NCBI RefSeq assembly: GCF_001936625.1
Contig: NZ_MSDU01000027.1
Coordinates: 1 to 64,000, forward strand
Length of the DNA stretch: 64,000 nt
DNA from: Domibacillus antri
GTDB taxonomy: Bacteria > Bacillota > Bacilli > Bacillales > Domibacillaceae
Direction of reading: 5' to 3'
Shown here: in pieces, positions 9,068 through 17,404 of the stretch
Layout: each line of letters starts with the position of its first letter
How positions within the stretch are numbered: position 1 is the first letter of the stretch
Program-made: the position numbers and the translations under genes
The notes under the pieces: model-generated
What the model was told of the DNA's origin: nothing
The model's database searches: none
Seen by the model: only the letters and a program-made list of their open reading frames with translations

Positions 9068-9083
9068 CTTTTCACGCTCCTTT

Positions 9084-9782
9084 CTATGTATGAAGCGTAT
9101 GATTTACGAAGGTTTTTTCTTCTTGTTTTCTTTTATTTTCTTGAGAACCTTCTTGGATATTGAATGTACTGGTTCGAATAAGGATAGAAATCATTCCAGC
9201 ATAAAGCAGAAAAAATCCAATAAAAGTTAAAGCAAGCAATCCTGTAATGGAGAGGACCTGAATAAAAAAGACCACTGTATACCATGGATATTTTAAGAAA
9301 TAGCGAATGGACTGATTCATCGCTTCAATCGTTTTCATTCCGTGCACAGCTACGAGTGCTGGTGCGTACATTTGCGTCAGTAAAAACATAACACAAAGGT
9401 ATGTTTGGAAGACAGCGAACAAGAAAAAGCCGTATCCGCTGTTAAACTGTATGTAATACCACCATGTGGATACAGGAATCAAAATGGCTAAACTTAATAT
9501 CAAACTTACTCCAACACTTCTACGATAAAGAGTGAAAAATCCTTTCCAAAAGAGCTTAACCAGCTTCTTCTTATGATGGAAGCGTTCATTTATGGCATAA
9601 ATGGCAGCTGTTGTTGCCGGAATGACCATAACAGCTAAATAGAGAATGGCTGTTTGAATCGGCAAAATGACAACAGCGGGAATTATAAGCACAGACCACA
9701 TCAAGCTGACAAGCAGTACTTCGACTATATGGAGATAAATTAAGCTTCCTGATTTAAGCAGGATTTGGCTTACAGATTTCAT
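9084..9782 (-). CDS. YesL-like DUF624 membrane protein
   Basis: A 232-residue protein with about five hydrophobic segments (for example LLVSLMWSVLIIPAVVILPI near the N terminus) and a polar C-terminal tail. DUF624 proteins often sit in carbohydrate ABC-transporter operons; their function is unknown. Here it lies between the transporter ATPase and murQ in the same direction. It may be an accessory transporter subunit, which is inference only. Confidence 0.75.
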   Translation of the reverse strand: MKSVSQILLKSGSLIYLHIVEVLLVSLMWSVLIIPAVVILPIQTAILYLAVMVIPATTAAIYAINERFHHKKKLVKLFWKGFFTLYRRSVGVSLILSLAILIPVSTWWYYIQFNSGYGFFLFAVFQTYLCVMFLLTQMYAPALVAVHGMKTIEAMNQSIRYFLKYPWYTVVFFIQVLSITGLLALTFIGFFLLYAGMISILIRTSTFNIQEGSQENKRKQEEKTFVNHTLHT

Positions 9783-9809
9783 CTAAACCACCCTCTTTTC
9801 AGTACAAAA

Positions 9810-10913
9810 TCAGCTGATTCTGAATTGTGTTTCCGGATCAAACAATGTCATTTTATCCATGTTTACGTATAACTGCTGCTTCGTAAATGCTTTTACAGGA
9901 TAATCTGCGTTAAATTTCGCTACAATCGTTTCTTCTCCAATCGAAAAGTAGACAAGAAATTCAGAACCTAAATGCTCTACTACTTTTATAACAGGTTCAA
10001 TGATGTTATGCGCCGGCTGGACCGTCAGCTGTTCAAGATTTAGAATATCTTCAGGGCGAATCCCCAGAGTAACCTCTTTTCCTTGATAAGCTTTATAGGT
10101 GCTAAGCATGTGCTCAGGCACAAAAAAAACATGCTCTGCAGTTTGAATGGTATTACCTTCAAGCCGTCCTTTCACAAAATTCATTGGCGGAGAACCGATA
10201 AAACCGGCGACAAACATATTCTTAGGATTTTTATATAATTCTTCCGGTGTATCAATCTGCTGGATCTCTCCTTGATTCATGACCACAATCCTTGTCCCAA
10301 GTGTCATAGCCTCCACCTGATCATGTGTGACATAGACAATGGTAGCACCTAACCGTTTATGAAGCTCTGAAAGTTCAATTCTCATTTGCACACGTAATTT
10401 CGCATCCAAATTACTTAGCGGCTCATCAAATAAAAACACTTTTGGATTTCGGACGATGGCACGTCCTACAGCAACACGCTGACGCTGTCCTCCACTTAGT
10501 TCACGCGGTTTGCGGTCAAGCAGTGTTTCCAAGCTTAAAATGCGCGCAGCCTCTGTTACTTTTTCATCAATTTCTGATTTCGGACGCTTTAAATTTTTCA
10601 GTCCAAATGACATATTTTCACGTATTGTCATGTGCGGATAGAGCGCATAGTCTTGAAATACCATCGCAATATCGCGATCTTTCGGATGTGCTTTATTCAC
10701 GATCCGGTCACCAATATAAATGTCCCCTGATGTCTGCCTTTCAAGACCTGCAATCATACGCAGTGATGTCGTTTTTCCGCATCCTGAAGGTCCGACAAAC
10801 ACCATAAATTCTTTATCCCGTATCGTAAAATCCGCATTTTTGACTGCCATAAATTTACCTTTATTGTTGTCTTCAAATTCTTTTGAAACTTGCACAAATC
10901 GAACTTCAGACAT
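9810..10913 (-). CDS. Carbohydrate ABC transporter ATPase, MsmX/UgpC type
   Basis: Walker A GPSGCGKTT at residues 41-49, Q-loop VFQDYALYPHMT, signature LSGGQRQR at 139-146, Walker B FLFDEP at 160-165, and a C-terminal regulatory OB-like domain; 367 residues is the MsmX/UgpC norm. It energises uptake through the two permeases encoded just upstream. Many Bacillus sugar importers share a distant MsmX; this cluster has its own copy. Confidence 0.92.
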   Translation of the reverse strand: MSEVRFVQVSKEFEDNNKGKFMAVKNADFTIRDKEFMVFVGPSGCGKTTSLRMIAGLERQTSGDIYIGDRIVNKAHPKDRDIAMVFQDYALYPHMTIRENMSFGLKNLKRPKSEIDEKVTEAARILSLETLLDRKPRELSGGQRQRVAVGRAIVRNPKVFLFDEPLSNLDAKLRVQMRIELSELHKRLGATIVYVTHDQVEAMTLGTRIVVMNQGEIQQIDTPEELYKNPKNMFVAGFIGSPPMNFVKGRLEGNTIQTAEHVFFVPEHMLSTYKAYQGKEVTLGIRPEDILNLEQLTVQPAHNIIEPVIKVVEHLGSEFLVYFSIGEETIVAKFNADYPVKAFTKQQLYVNMDKMTLFDPETQFRIS

Positions 10914-10926
10914 GGATTCGTCCTCC

Positions 10927-11814
10927 TTACCCCTTTACAGCACCTATTGTGATGCCTTTCAGGAAATATTTTTGCAATACTAAAAAGACAATAAACATTG
11001 GAATTGCCGTCAAGACAGCACCTGCCATCATCGCTCCATAATCAGCTGTATATTGATAACGGAAGCTTGTTAACCCGACTTGTAATGTACGCATTTCATT
11101 CGAGCTTGTAACAAGAAATGGCCAGAAGAAACTATTCCAATTAGCTACGAATGTGAAGATACCGAGCACAGCAAGACCCGGTTTCGCCATCGGAAGAATG
11201 ACTTTCCAAAAGATTTTCGGTTCTGAACAGGCATCAATCCTTGCAGCATCAATTAATGAAGATGGAAGGGAAGCCATAAACTGACGTGCCAAGAAAATAT
11301 TAGCTGTTGTAACAATAGTTGGAATAACCAGCGCGAAATATGTATCCGCAATTTGGAAAGTGTTTACAATCAAAATATAAAGCGGAATGAGCGTAATTTG
11401 TCCTGGAATCATCATGGACCCTAACAAAATCCAAAAGATTGTATGACGACCTGGAAATTTTAACTTAGCAAAAGCATAGCCAGCCAACGAAGCCAATACA
11501 ACGTTTGAGATGGTTAAAATCGTTGAGACAATTAAGCTATTCAAAAACCAGCGTGCAAATCCACCTACTTCGAATACTCGTTGATACGCATCCAACGTCG
11601 GTTGTTTTGGTATGAGTTGAGGAGGCACTTGTGTGATGGCAGTTGAATCTTTTAGTGAGGATACAAACATCCAAATAAGCGGGATAAACGTCAAGACAGC
11701 CCAAATGATGAGCACGACATAAATGAGGGCCAGACCTGTCTTTTTCCATAGATTCCGCTGTTTATCTTTTTTCTCATCCAGCTGGAGTTGGATCTGCTGT
11801 TGATTTGTCGTCAT
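10927..11814 (-). CDS. Carbohydrate ABC transporter permease, MalG type
   Basis: A 295-residue inner-membrane subunit with about six membrane segments. The EAA loop that docks to the ATPase reads SSLIDAARIDACSEPKIFWK, with the following LPMAKPGLAVLG typical of MalG-type permeases. It pairs with the MalF-type subunit 11 bases upstream. Substrate is inferred from the cluster to be a cell-wall amino-sugar oligosaccharide. Confidence 0.9.
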   Translation of the reverse strand: MTTNQQQIQLQLDEKKDKQRNLWKKTGLALIYVVLIIWAVLTFIPLIWMFVSSLKDSTAITQVPPQLIPKQPTLDAYQRVFEVGGFARWFLNSLIVSTILTISNVVLASLAGYAFAKLKFPGRHTIFWILLGSMMIPGQITLIPLYILIVNTFQIADTYFALVIPTIVTTANIFLARQFMASLPSSLIDAARIDACSEPKIFWKVILPMAKPGLAVLGIFTFVANWNSFFWPFLVTSSNEMRTLQVGLTSFRYQYTADYGAMMAGAVLTAIPMFIVFLVLQKYFLKGITIGAVKG

Positions 11815-11825
11815 GTCTGTACCTC

Positions 11826-12758
11826 CTAGTACTCAATATCTGTTGACATAAATTTAAATTGAATGACAGATATAACAATAATAATGAATCCCAATACAAA
11901 CGATTCAGCAGCAGCCAGTCCAAAATCAAATGATTGAAAAGCATGGTCATAAATTAAATAAGCAATCGTTGTAGTCGCCAGGTTCGGACCGCCCATTGTC
12001 ATGACATATGCCTGCTCAAAAACTTGAAAGGAGCTAATAATTCCCATCACAAGCAAATAAAGCGTTGTTGGCTTTAATAACGGCCACGTAATGTTCTTTA
12101 ATTTGGACCACCAGCCGGCATGATCAATATCTGCGGCTTCATAAAGGGATTTCGGAATGCCGCCCATTGCTGCCAAATAAAGCAGAATCCCTGCTCCGTG
12201 CGCGCCTAAATACGTCATTAAAATCAATGAAAACAATGCAGTATCCGGGTTGGCAAGCCACATAACCGAATCAAGGCCAAATAAGTTGAATATAGCATTC
12301 AAAAGCCCTGCACCTGTCGGGTCAAAAATCCAGAGCCAAATAAGTGACATCGTAATACCTGACGTTACACCCGGTAAATAAAATGCCGCTTTAAAGAAGG
12401 TCTGTGATTTATTATTCAACGGAAAAATCATCAAAGCGAGGAACAGCGTAATCAATATGTTAACAGGAACAGTGGCCGCTGTATAAATAAGTGTGTTTTT
12501 CATTGCCGTCCAAAAAACAGAACTGTTCATTAAGCTTTTATAGTTATCAAGACCAATCCATTCTGATCCTAATACGCTATACCGTTGAAAGCTGTAAATA
12601 AACGCCATTACAAGTGGATATACCGTGAATAGTACAAACAAGATTAAAGGAATCAAAATAAACGCATAGCACCAGCCGTAATCTCTAAAAAATTGCTTCG
12701 TGTTTTCCCAAGTGAACCGCTTTGTCTTTATTCCCGATGATTGACTTGATTCAATCAT
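11826..12758 (-). CDS. Carbohydrate ABC transporter permease, MalF type
   Basis: A 310-residue subunit: cytoplasmic N terminus, then about six membrane segments. The coupling loop is IPKSLYEAADIDHAGWWSKL, followed by ITWPLLKPTTLYLLVMG. A GAAAGGAG ribosome binding site precedes the ATG. It follows the binding-protein gene after a short gap holding a hairpin, the usual arrangement for unequal subunit amounts. Confidence 0.9.
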   Translation of the reverse strand: MIESSQSSGIKTKRFTWENTKQFFRDYGWCYAFILIPLILFVLFTVYPLVMAFIYSFQRYSVLGSEWIGLDNYKSLMNSSVFWTAMKNTLIYTAATVPVNILITLFLALMIFPLNNKSQTFFKAAFYLPGVTSGITMSLIWLWIFDPTGAGLLNAIFNLFGLDSVMWLANPDTALFSLILMTYLGAHGAGILLYLAAMGGIPKSLYEAADIDHAGWWSKLKNITWPLLKPTTLYLLVMGIISSFQVFEQAYVMTMGGPNLATTTIAYLIYDHAFQSFDFGLAAAESFVLGFIIIVISVIQFKFMSTDIEY

Positions 12759-12794
12759 ACCTTCATCTCCTTTCCTGAATTTTATTTAGAGGAT

Positions 12795-12818
12795 CCAGAC
12801 CTCTTTATAAAGGCCTGG
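12795..12818 (-). other. Hairpin between binding-protein and permease genes
   Basis: CCAGACCT (12795-12802) pairs with AGGCCTGG (12811-12818) with one mismatch, directly after the binding-protein stop. On the minus strand it is not followed by a U tract, so it is more likely an mRNA-stabilising or processing element than a terminator. Confidence 0.5.
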
Positions 12819-12828
12819 ACATAGTGAT

Positions 12829-14214
12829 TTACTTAAAGCCAAGGGTTTTGGCATAGTCTTCCCATGCTTTTACTGTCTCCTCAGCTGTTGCATTGCCAAT
12901 AATGAATGATTGATAGTTAGGAATCACCGATTCTGTTTTTAATTTCCCTGCATTTTGCACGATAGCTTCAGGAAGTTTCGCTCCCGGAGTTAACGTTGTA
13001 ATATATCGCTGAACAAATTGACCGTTTGGTGTATCTAACTTCAATTCTTCTTTGTACATCTCTTGACCGGACTGGCGAGAAGGCGGAATGAACAATGTCG
13101 CGCCTAATTTTCCTGACTCTGTGCTTGTCAATTTTAATAATAGTTTCGCCGCATTTTCAGTATGCGCCTCGCCTTTGTCATCCTTTTGCTTGAATAACAT
13201 TAAGCCGCCTGCACCACCGAAAGCATTTTCTTTTTCACCATCGTTATGCGGAAGCGGAAGCAGCACAAAGTCGATCTTCTCGCCATCTACTTTACCCGCG
13301 TCGATATCTGCATTACGGTTTTCATTTTCACGAATTTTGTAAGGTCCTGTACGTCCATAAATCATCGCTTGGCCATTGTTAAACATTACGTCAGCCTTCG
13401 CCGGATCAATTCCTCCCGTTTCTTTCGGCATGATGCCGTCATTTCGAAGCCTTTCTAAGAAAGAAAGTGTTTCCAGCGCTTTATCACCTTTAAACATAAA
13501 CTCGCCATCTTCAGAAACCATGTTGCGCACTCCGTTTTGCATCATTAGCTGCGTATATGTTTCTTCATTTTGACCTTGAGTAACAAATCCGTACACTTCT
13601 TTGCCCTCAACTGTTTTTGTTCCTTTTTTCGCAATCTCGTAGAACTCATCCCATGTCCAGCCTTCTTGCTGAATTTTTTCTACATCAACCCCTGCTTCTT
13701 CAAGCATGGCACGGTTTCCACCCCACGTGTGAACAGAGATATAATGCGGGAATCCCCATAGCTGATCTTCATATGTGTACATTTGTTCGCCGAAATCATT
13801 TAAATCTGCTAAATCTTCTTCTGTTACATAGTCTGTAAGCGGTACAGCAAGGCCTGTATTGACATATTTTTCATCAAATAAGCTAAAGAAAACATCCGGC
13901 GGATTACCAGAGTTTAGCGCGGCTGTGAATTTCTTGCCGCCTTCCGCCCAAGATAAAATTTCGTGCTTTACTTTGACTCCTGGATTTTCCGCTTCAAATT
14001 CAGCAATCAAATCTTTCAAATCTTCTTCATACGACTGCTGTCCGGTTTCCTCATTCCCCTCATAATGAGGATATGTCCAAACGGTTACTACATCTTCGTC
14101 AGCATTTCCTTCACTATCTGTCCCCGCGCCTGTTTGATCCCCTTCATTTCCATTGCATGCCGTTAAAATAAGAATGAACGTAAGCAAAAAGACAAATAAA
14201 TTAAATTTTTTCAT
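12829..14214 (-). CDS. Carbohydrate ABC transporter substrate-binding lipoprotein
   Basis: Starts MKKFNLFVFLLTFILILTAC, a lipoprotein signal with lipobox LTAC, then an acidic linker and a family 1 solute-binding fold (461 residues). A GGGGAGGAAG site precedes the ATG. It is the capture component for the two permeases and MsmX-like ATPase. The mur and nag enzymes downstream suggest a GlcNAc/MurNAc disaccharide or similar ligand; that is inference, and chitobiose is an alternative. Confidence 0.88.
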   Translation of the reverse strand: MKKFNLFVFLLTFILILTACNGNEGDQTGAGTDSEGNADEDVVTVWTYPHYEGNEETGQQSYEEDLKDLIAEFEAENPGVKVKHEILSWAEGGKKFTAALNSGNPPDVFFSLFDEKYVNTGLAVPLTDYVTEEDLADLNDFGEQMYTYEDQLWGFPHYISVHTWGGNRAMLEEAGVDVEKIQQEGWTWDEFYEIAKKGTKTVEGKEVYGFVTQGQNEETYTQLMMQNGVRNMVSEDGEFMFKGDKALETLSFLERLRNDGIMPKETGGIDPAKADVMFNNGQAMIYGRTGPYKIRENENRNADIDAGKVDGEKIDFVLLPLPHNDGEKENAFGGAGGLMLFKQKDDKGEAHTENAAKLLLKLTSTESGKLGATLFIPPSRQSGQEMYKEELKLDTPNGQFVQRYITTLTPGAKLPEAIVQNAGKLKTESVIPNYQSFIIGNATAEETVKAWEDYAKTLGFK

Positions 14215-14279
14215 TTAACTTCCTCCCCTTCCCTGTTTTTATGTACAAATGTGTTGCATGAAATCGTGCATCCCCCCTC

Positions 14280-15239
14280 TCAAGTGTTTATTTTTTTCAT
14301 AGAAACATATGATTTCCAAGGTTTAAAGCCAAGCTTTTCGTAAAAGGTTACAAGCTGCGTCCAATCAATAACAAGATGATCCATGTGCCGCCTTATTAAT
14401 TCATTAGCAGCGGCTTTGACAAGATCTAATCCCATATGGCTCCCGCGTATATCCGTTGAAATACCAAGAGGTCCCATTCCTCCTGCTTTTCCTTTAAGAA
14501 GCGGGGCCCAGTAAATGTTTTGAGGGATTATAGGAAATGTCCCGTCATTGATCCGGCAAAAGCCTTTCAATTCACCAGTTACAAACAGCCCCATAAAGTC
14601 ACGGCCTGTCCCGCCCGATCTTCTGTATAATTCCGCCTCGTAATGCCAGCGCCCCGGAAATGAATAACGTAAAAAAGAAATCAGAGCATCAAGGTCTTTT
14701 TCTGTTAACACACGAAATTCTATCTGTTCAATTTCGTTATTATGCAGCGTATAAAAGTTGGCATCGGATACATGCTTGGTTAAATCTGTTTCAATCGATT
14801 GCGGAATATACCCTTTTTTCTTAAACCATTCTGTCGTTTTTGTCTGTTCTACTGGAATCCCGGGAAAATAATGCTCCACATCTCTTCCCAATCGGATTTC
14901 ACTAATATGACAGGAAAACAATTCTTTTTCTGCATGAGCGAGCAGTTTCGAACCAATAGATCGATGACGATACTCTTTATCTACTAGAAGCGCTTGAATA
15001 GAACCGGCTCCTTGATCCATGTCAGCGGTTAATGGATCATGGACAACTTTAACAGACACAAAGCCAATGATCCGTTCTTTCTCATACAATGCCATGGAAC
15101 CATGTCTCAGCAGATTTTTATTTTTCTTCGTATTCTGCTCCCATAATCTCTCTGTCATCGGAAAGCTTTGTGAGAGATGAGCATTCCAAAAGTCTGTTGC
15201 CGTCTTCGATTCAACCTCATGTAATGGCCGATATTCCAT
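14280..15239 (-). CDS. Tandem GNAT-domain acetyltransferase-like protein
   Basis: A 319-residue protein with two GNAT halves. The first (residues about 1-170) holds VDKEYRHRSIGSKLLAHAEK, an acetyl-CoA loop match; the second (about 175-319) holds GISTDIRGSHMGLDLVKAAA. It is the first gene of the leftward cluster, 65 bases before the binding-protein gene, with a cre-like site upstream. Acceptor unknown; an amino-sugar or muropeptide amine is possible from context. Tandem GNATs often keep only one active half. Confidence 0.8.
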   Translation of the reverse strand: MEYRPLHEVESKTATDFWNAHLSQSFPMTERLWEQNTKKNKNLLRHGSMALYEKERIIGFVSVKVVHDPLTADMDQGAGSIQALLVDKEYRHRSIGSKLLAHAEKELFSCHISEIRLGRDVEHYFPGIPVEQTKTTEWFKKKGYIPQSIETDLTKHVSDANFYTLHNNEIEQIEFRVLTEKDLDALISFLRYSFPGRWHYEAELYRRSGGTGRDFMGLFVTGELKGFCRINDGTFPIIPQNIYWAPLLKGKAGGMGPLGISTDIRGSHMGLDLVKAAANELIRRHMDHLVIDWTQLVTFYEKLGFKPWKSYVSMKKINT

Positions 15240-15270
15240 CTTCCCCTCTCCTTCATTAGAACCACCAATA

Positions 15271-15284
15271 AGAAAACGGTTTCA
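15271..15284. promoter_or_regulatory. cre-like CcpA site upstream of the mur cluster
   Basis: AGAAAACGGTTTCA matches 13 of 14 positions of the cre consensus TGWAANCGNTNWCA. It starts 32 bases upstream of the GNAT start. The 16-mer TAAGAAAACGGTTTCA recurs exactly upstream of the binding-protein gene near 61.16 kb. Confidence 0.65.
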
Positions 15285-15593
15285 TACCGTTCGAAAAATA
15301 AAAAACGTAATTTCGATAATTAATATCATTAATTTTAAACTTAATACGATTATAATTTTTAAAAAATAAATTTCAATACTTTTTTTGAAAAAATGATATA
15401 AATTATCAAAAAAGGTTGTAAGATATCAAGTTACGAAATAATAAATGAATTTTTATCCTTTGTAAAAAAAAAATTTATTTCTATATGCAAAAAAACAGCC
15501 CAGCATAAGCTGAGGCTTTCGCCATTATATAACTATTGTTTTTTACATGTTTTATTTCCATGTCATTTTTCAGTTCCTTTTACTGAAATCTTT
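15285..15593. other. AT-rich gap without genes
   Basis: Very AT-rich. It must hold the leftward promoter for the mur cluster, which I could not place with confidence, and on its right side a minus-strand terminator for the small genes beyond. No credible open reading frame. Confidence 0.5.
15488..15517 (-). terminator. Terminator after the small XRE operon
   Basis: On the minus strand AGCCTCAGC pairs with GCTGGGCT around a TTAT loop and is followed by GTTTTTTT. It lies 77 bases past the stop of the 81-residue protein. Confidence 0.7.
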
Positions 15594-15839
15594 TTAAGGG
15601 CATCTATTTTTTGTCATGCGGCTATAAAACTCCAGCAAGGCTTCTCCAATTGCTTTAATATTATCGATGTCTGTAGCGAAACCACCCAGCGAGTCATTTT
15701 CATATGAAGACAATTTATCCAGAAAATCAAGTTCGACAATACCGCCAGCATGTTCCGCTTTTAACTGAATGTCATCAATATAAATACTCACTTCATCTAT
15801 CATCTGTACGTCAGGTAAAAGAATAAAGTTCCTTTTCAA
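15594..15839 (-). CDS. Small acidic protein of unknown function
   Basis: 81 residues beginning MKRNFILLPDVQMIDEVSIY with no family I recognise. The TTG start at 15839 is supported by AAGGAGG at 15846-15852. It is the second gene of a two-gene operon behind a short XRE regulator, a layout common to toxin-antitoxin pairs and phage-type switches. No membrane segment, no obvious catalytic motif. Confidence 0.65.
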   Translation of the reverse strand: MKRNFILLPDVQMIDEVSIYIDDIQLKAEHAGGIVELDFLDKLSSYENDSLGGFATDIDNIKAIGEALLEFYSRMTKNRCP

Positions 15840-15880
15840 ATCATTGCCTCCTTCATCGGCTTCTTTTCGGCTGAATTTGT

Positions 15881-16090
15881 TTAACGAAACGTTTTGGTTC
15901 CTTTTTCTTCAAAAAAAAGAGCCCAGTCCACCTTTAATAATTCCGCAATTTTCTTCGCCACTTTTACACTTGGGTTACGATCACCGCTTTCAATCATTCC
16001 ATAATACTGTCTTTTAATCTTGGCATAATCCGCTACATCCTGATGAGTCAAGTTCAAAGATTTTCTGGCATCGATCAAAAATATTCTCAT
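15881..16090 (-). CDS. Short XRE-family transcriptional regulator
   Basis: About 69 residues, a single Cro/C1 helix-turn-helix: LTHQDVADYAKIKRQYYGMI then ESGDRNPSVKVAKKIAELL. Several in-frame starts exist in a GTGATGATGATG run; the ATG at 16090 has the best spacing to AAGGAGG (16099-16105). Its promoter has consensus -35 and -10 boxes with a palindrome between them, so it is probably self-repressing. It diverges from a second XRE gene. Confidence 0.85.
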   Translation of the reverse strand: MRIFLIDARKSLNLTHQDVADYAKIKRQYYGMIESGDRNPSVKVAKKIAELLKVDWALFFEEKGTKTFR

Positions 16091-16144
16091 CATCATCACC
16101 TCCTTGCCTGCCGATAAGCAACATTTCGTTTCCTTATATTTCCC

Positions 16145-16172
16145 ATTATACGAAACATAATGTTTCTGTCAA
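16145..16172 (-). promoter_or_regulatory. Consensus promoter with operator in the spacer (short XRE gene)
   Basis: On the minus strand: TTGACA (16172-16167), a 16-base spacer, TATAAT (16150-16145). The perfect palindrome GAAACATAATGTTTC (16152-16166) fills the spacer, an ideal place for repression. A related half site CGAAAC lies at about 16181-16186. Confidence 0.8.
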
Positions 16173-16206
16173 TGTATGAGCGAAACAATTTGTATCTTTC
16201 TCTTTA

Positions 16207-16230
16207 AGCAACTTATTGTTGCTGTATAAT
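16207..16230 (+). promoter_or_regulatory. Promoter and operator of the rightward XRE gene
   Basis: AGCAAC (16207-16212) and GTTGCT (16218-16223) form a perfect inverted repeat just upstream of a TATAAT at 16225-16230. A further AGCAAC half lies at about 16239. The sequence differs from the GAAAC palindrome on the other side, so the two divergent XRE proteins probably read different operators. Confidence 0.65.
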
Positions 16231-16262
16231 TCTTATATAGCAACGGATAGCGAGGTATTGTT

Positions 16263-16628
16263 ATGTTCCCTGATATTTTAAAGAGATTGCGCAAAAATAA
16301 ACAAAAGACGCAGAAGGAAATGGCTGAATTTCTCGGTATTACAAGACAAGCCTACGGGCATTATGAAAACGGAAGCAGGCAGCCTGACCTTTCTACGATT
16401 GAAAAATTAGCCGATTTTTTTGAGGTAACGACGGATTATTTAATTAAGGGTAAAGAAAGGAATGTGACGGACACTGACCTATCCGATGATGAAAAAAAAA
16501 TGCTGGCTTTCTTTAAAAACCCTGAATTGAACCTTTTCTTTAAAGAAATGGCTCAATCTAAAGAGGAACAGCTTGAGGAAATGCGTCAAATTTGGGAGAT
16601 TATTAAAAAACGCGGACTGACAAAATAA
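16263..16628 (+). CDS. XRE-family transcriptional regulator (ImmR/Xre type)
   Basis: 121 residues. N-terminal helix-turn-helix (QKEMAEFLGITRQAYGHYEN, then GSRQPDLSTIEKLADFFEV), ending TTDYLIKG, followed by an acidic and coiled C-terminal half. This architecture is that of ImmR/Xre repressors paired with ImmA-like peptidases. An ImmA/IrrE-family gene follows 153 bases downstream in the same direction. Confidence 0.88.
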   Translation: MFPDILKRLRKNKQKTQKEMAEFLGITRQAYGHYENGSRQPDLSTIEKLADFFEVTTDYLIKGKERNVTDTDLSDDEKKMLAFFKNPELNLFFKEMAQSKEEQLEEMRQIWEIIKKRGLTK

Positions 16629-16694
16629 ATACAGGGGATCTCCCTGCTGATCGCCTAAGGACGATCGTACAAAAAATAATTTCCTTTTTGCAGC

Positions 16695-16727
16695 AGCTCT
16701 GTCTTCCAATTGGCAGAGCTTTGTTTT
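16695..16727 (+). terminator. Hairpin and T-rich stretch between XRE and ImmA-like genes
   Basis: AGCTCTG (16695-16701) pairs with CAGAGCT (16714-16720), followed by TTGTTTT. Weak loop size, but it may partly end the XRE transcript. Confidence 0.5.
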
Positions 16728-16781
16728 AAACTAATTCCAATCTTATATTCTGTTCCAGTCATTTGGAAAGAGGGGATCTGT

Positions 16782-17270
16782 TTGGATTTCACAAAAACAC
16801 ATTTAGAAGATTTTATTGAAACATTTTACACCTCAATCGGCATTCAAGATCCTAATGAGCTTGGCATTGAAAGAATCGCTGCACGAATGGGTGTTATTGT
16901 TGATTATGTAGATGGTGTCAGCAAATGCTTTAAGATTGAGTGCTGTTCCGTCATTCTGCTTAATCAGCATCTCTCTCCTCATGCACAATGGCAGGAATTT
17001 GCCCATGAACTGTGCCACCTCCTTCTCCATGCCGGAAATCAGCATGCTCTCCCTTCCGCTTTCCTCGAATTGCAGGAACGGCAGGCAAATAATTTTGCTC
17101 TCCATTTTTGTATACCTTCTTTTATGCTTGAACGAATCAATCTCCCTTTTCAAAAACAAGCGGCGATCCTGGTCATCTCCGAAATATTTGGTGTTGAACC
17201 ATCCTTTGCTGCACTTCGCTTTGAACAATATACCCGCCGCGTCCAGTCTCTTTATAACACCCGAAAGTAA
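16782..17270 (+). CDS. ImmA/IrrE-family zinc metallopeptidase
   Basis: 162 residues from the TTG at 16782, which has GAGGGGA six bases upstream. The zinc motif HELCH lies in FAHELCHLLLHAG, followed by QERQANNFALHFCIP supplying the third ligand region, as in ImmA of ICEBs1 and IrrE of Deinococcus. Such peptidases cleave a partner XRE repressor; the gene upstream is the likely target. No integrase or attachment site is nearby, so this may be a resident switch or a mobile-element remnant. Confidence 0.85.
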   Translation: MDFTKTHLEDFIETFYTSIGIQDPNELGIERIAARMGVIVDYVDGVSKCFKIECCSVILLNQHLSPHAQWQEFAHELCHLLLHAGNQHALPSAFLELQERQANNFALHFCIPSFMLERINLPFQKQAAILVISEIFGVEPSFAALRFEQYTRRVQSLYNTRK

Positions 17271-17336
17271 TAGATGATTGCTATTTCTGCATACTCCGTT
17301 ATTCATCGCAGGCAGATTGGCCGCTGAAAAACGAAA

Positions 17337-17369
17337 ACCCCGAATAGGTAATGTCCGCTATTCGGGGGT
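17337..17369. terminator. Bidirectional terminator
   Basis: ACCCCGAATAG pairs with CTATTCGGGGGT around a 10-base loop; on the minus strand it reads into TTTTCG. It separates the convergent ImmA-like and KGG-repeat genes. Confidence 0.8.
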
Positions 17370-17404
17370 GCCATTATCAAATTACTCACATCTTGATGGT
17401 TCAA

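Noticed and set aside
16833-17306. 157-codon leftward frame
   Set aside because: Antisense to the ImmA-like gene, which has the HELCH motif and a proper start site.
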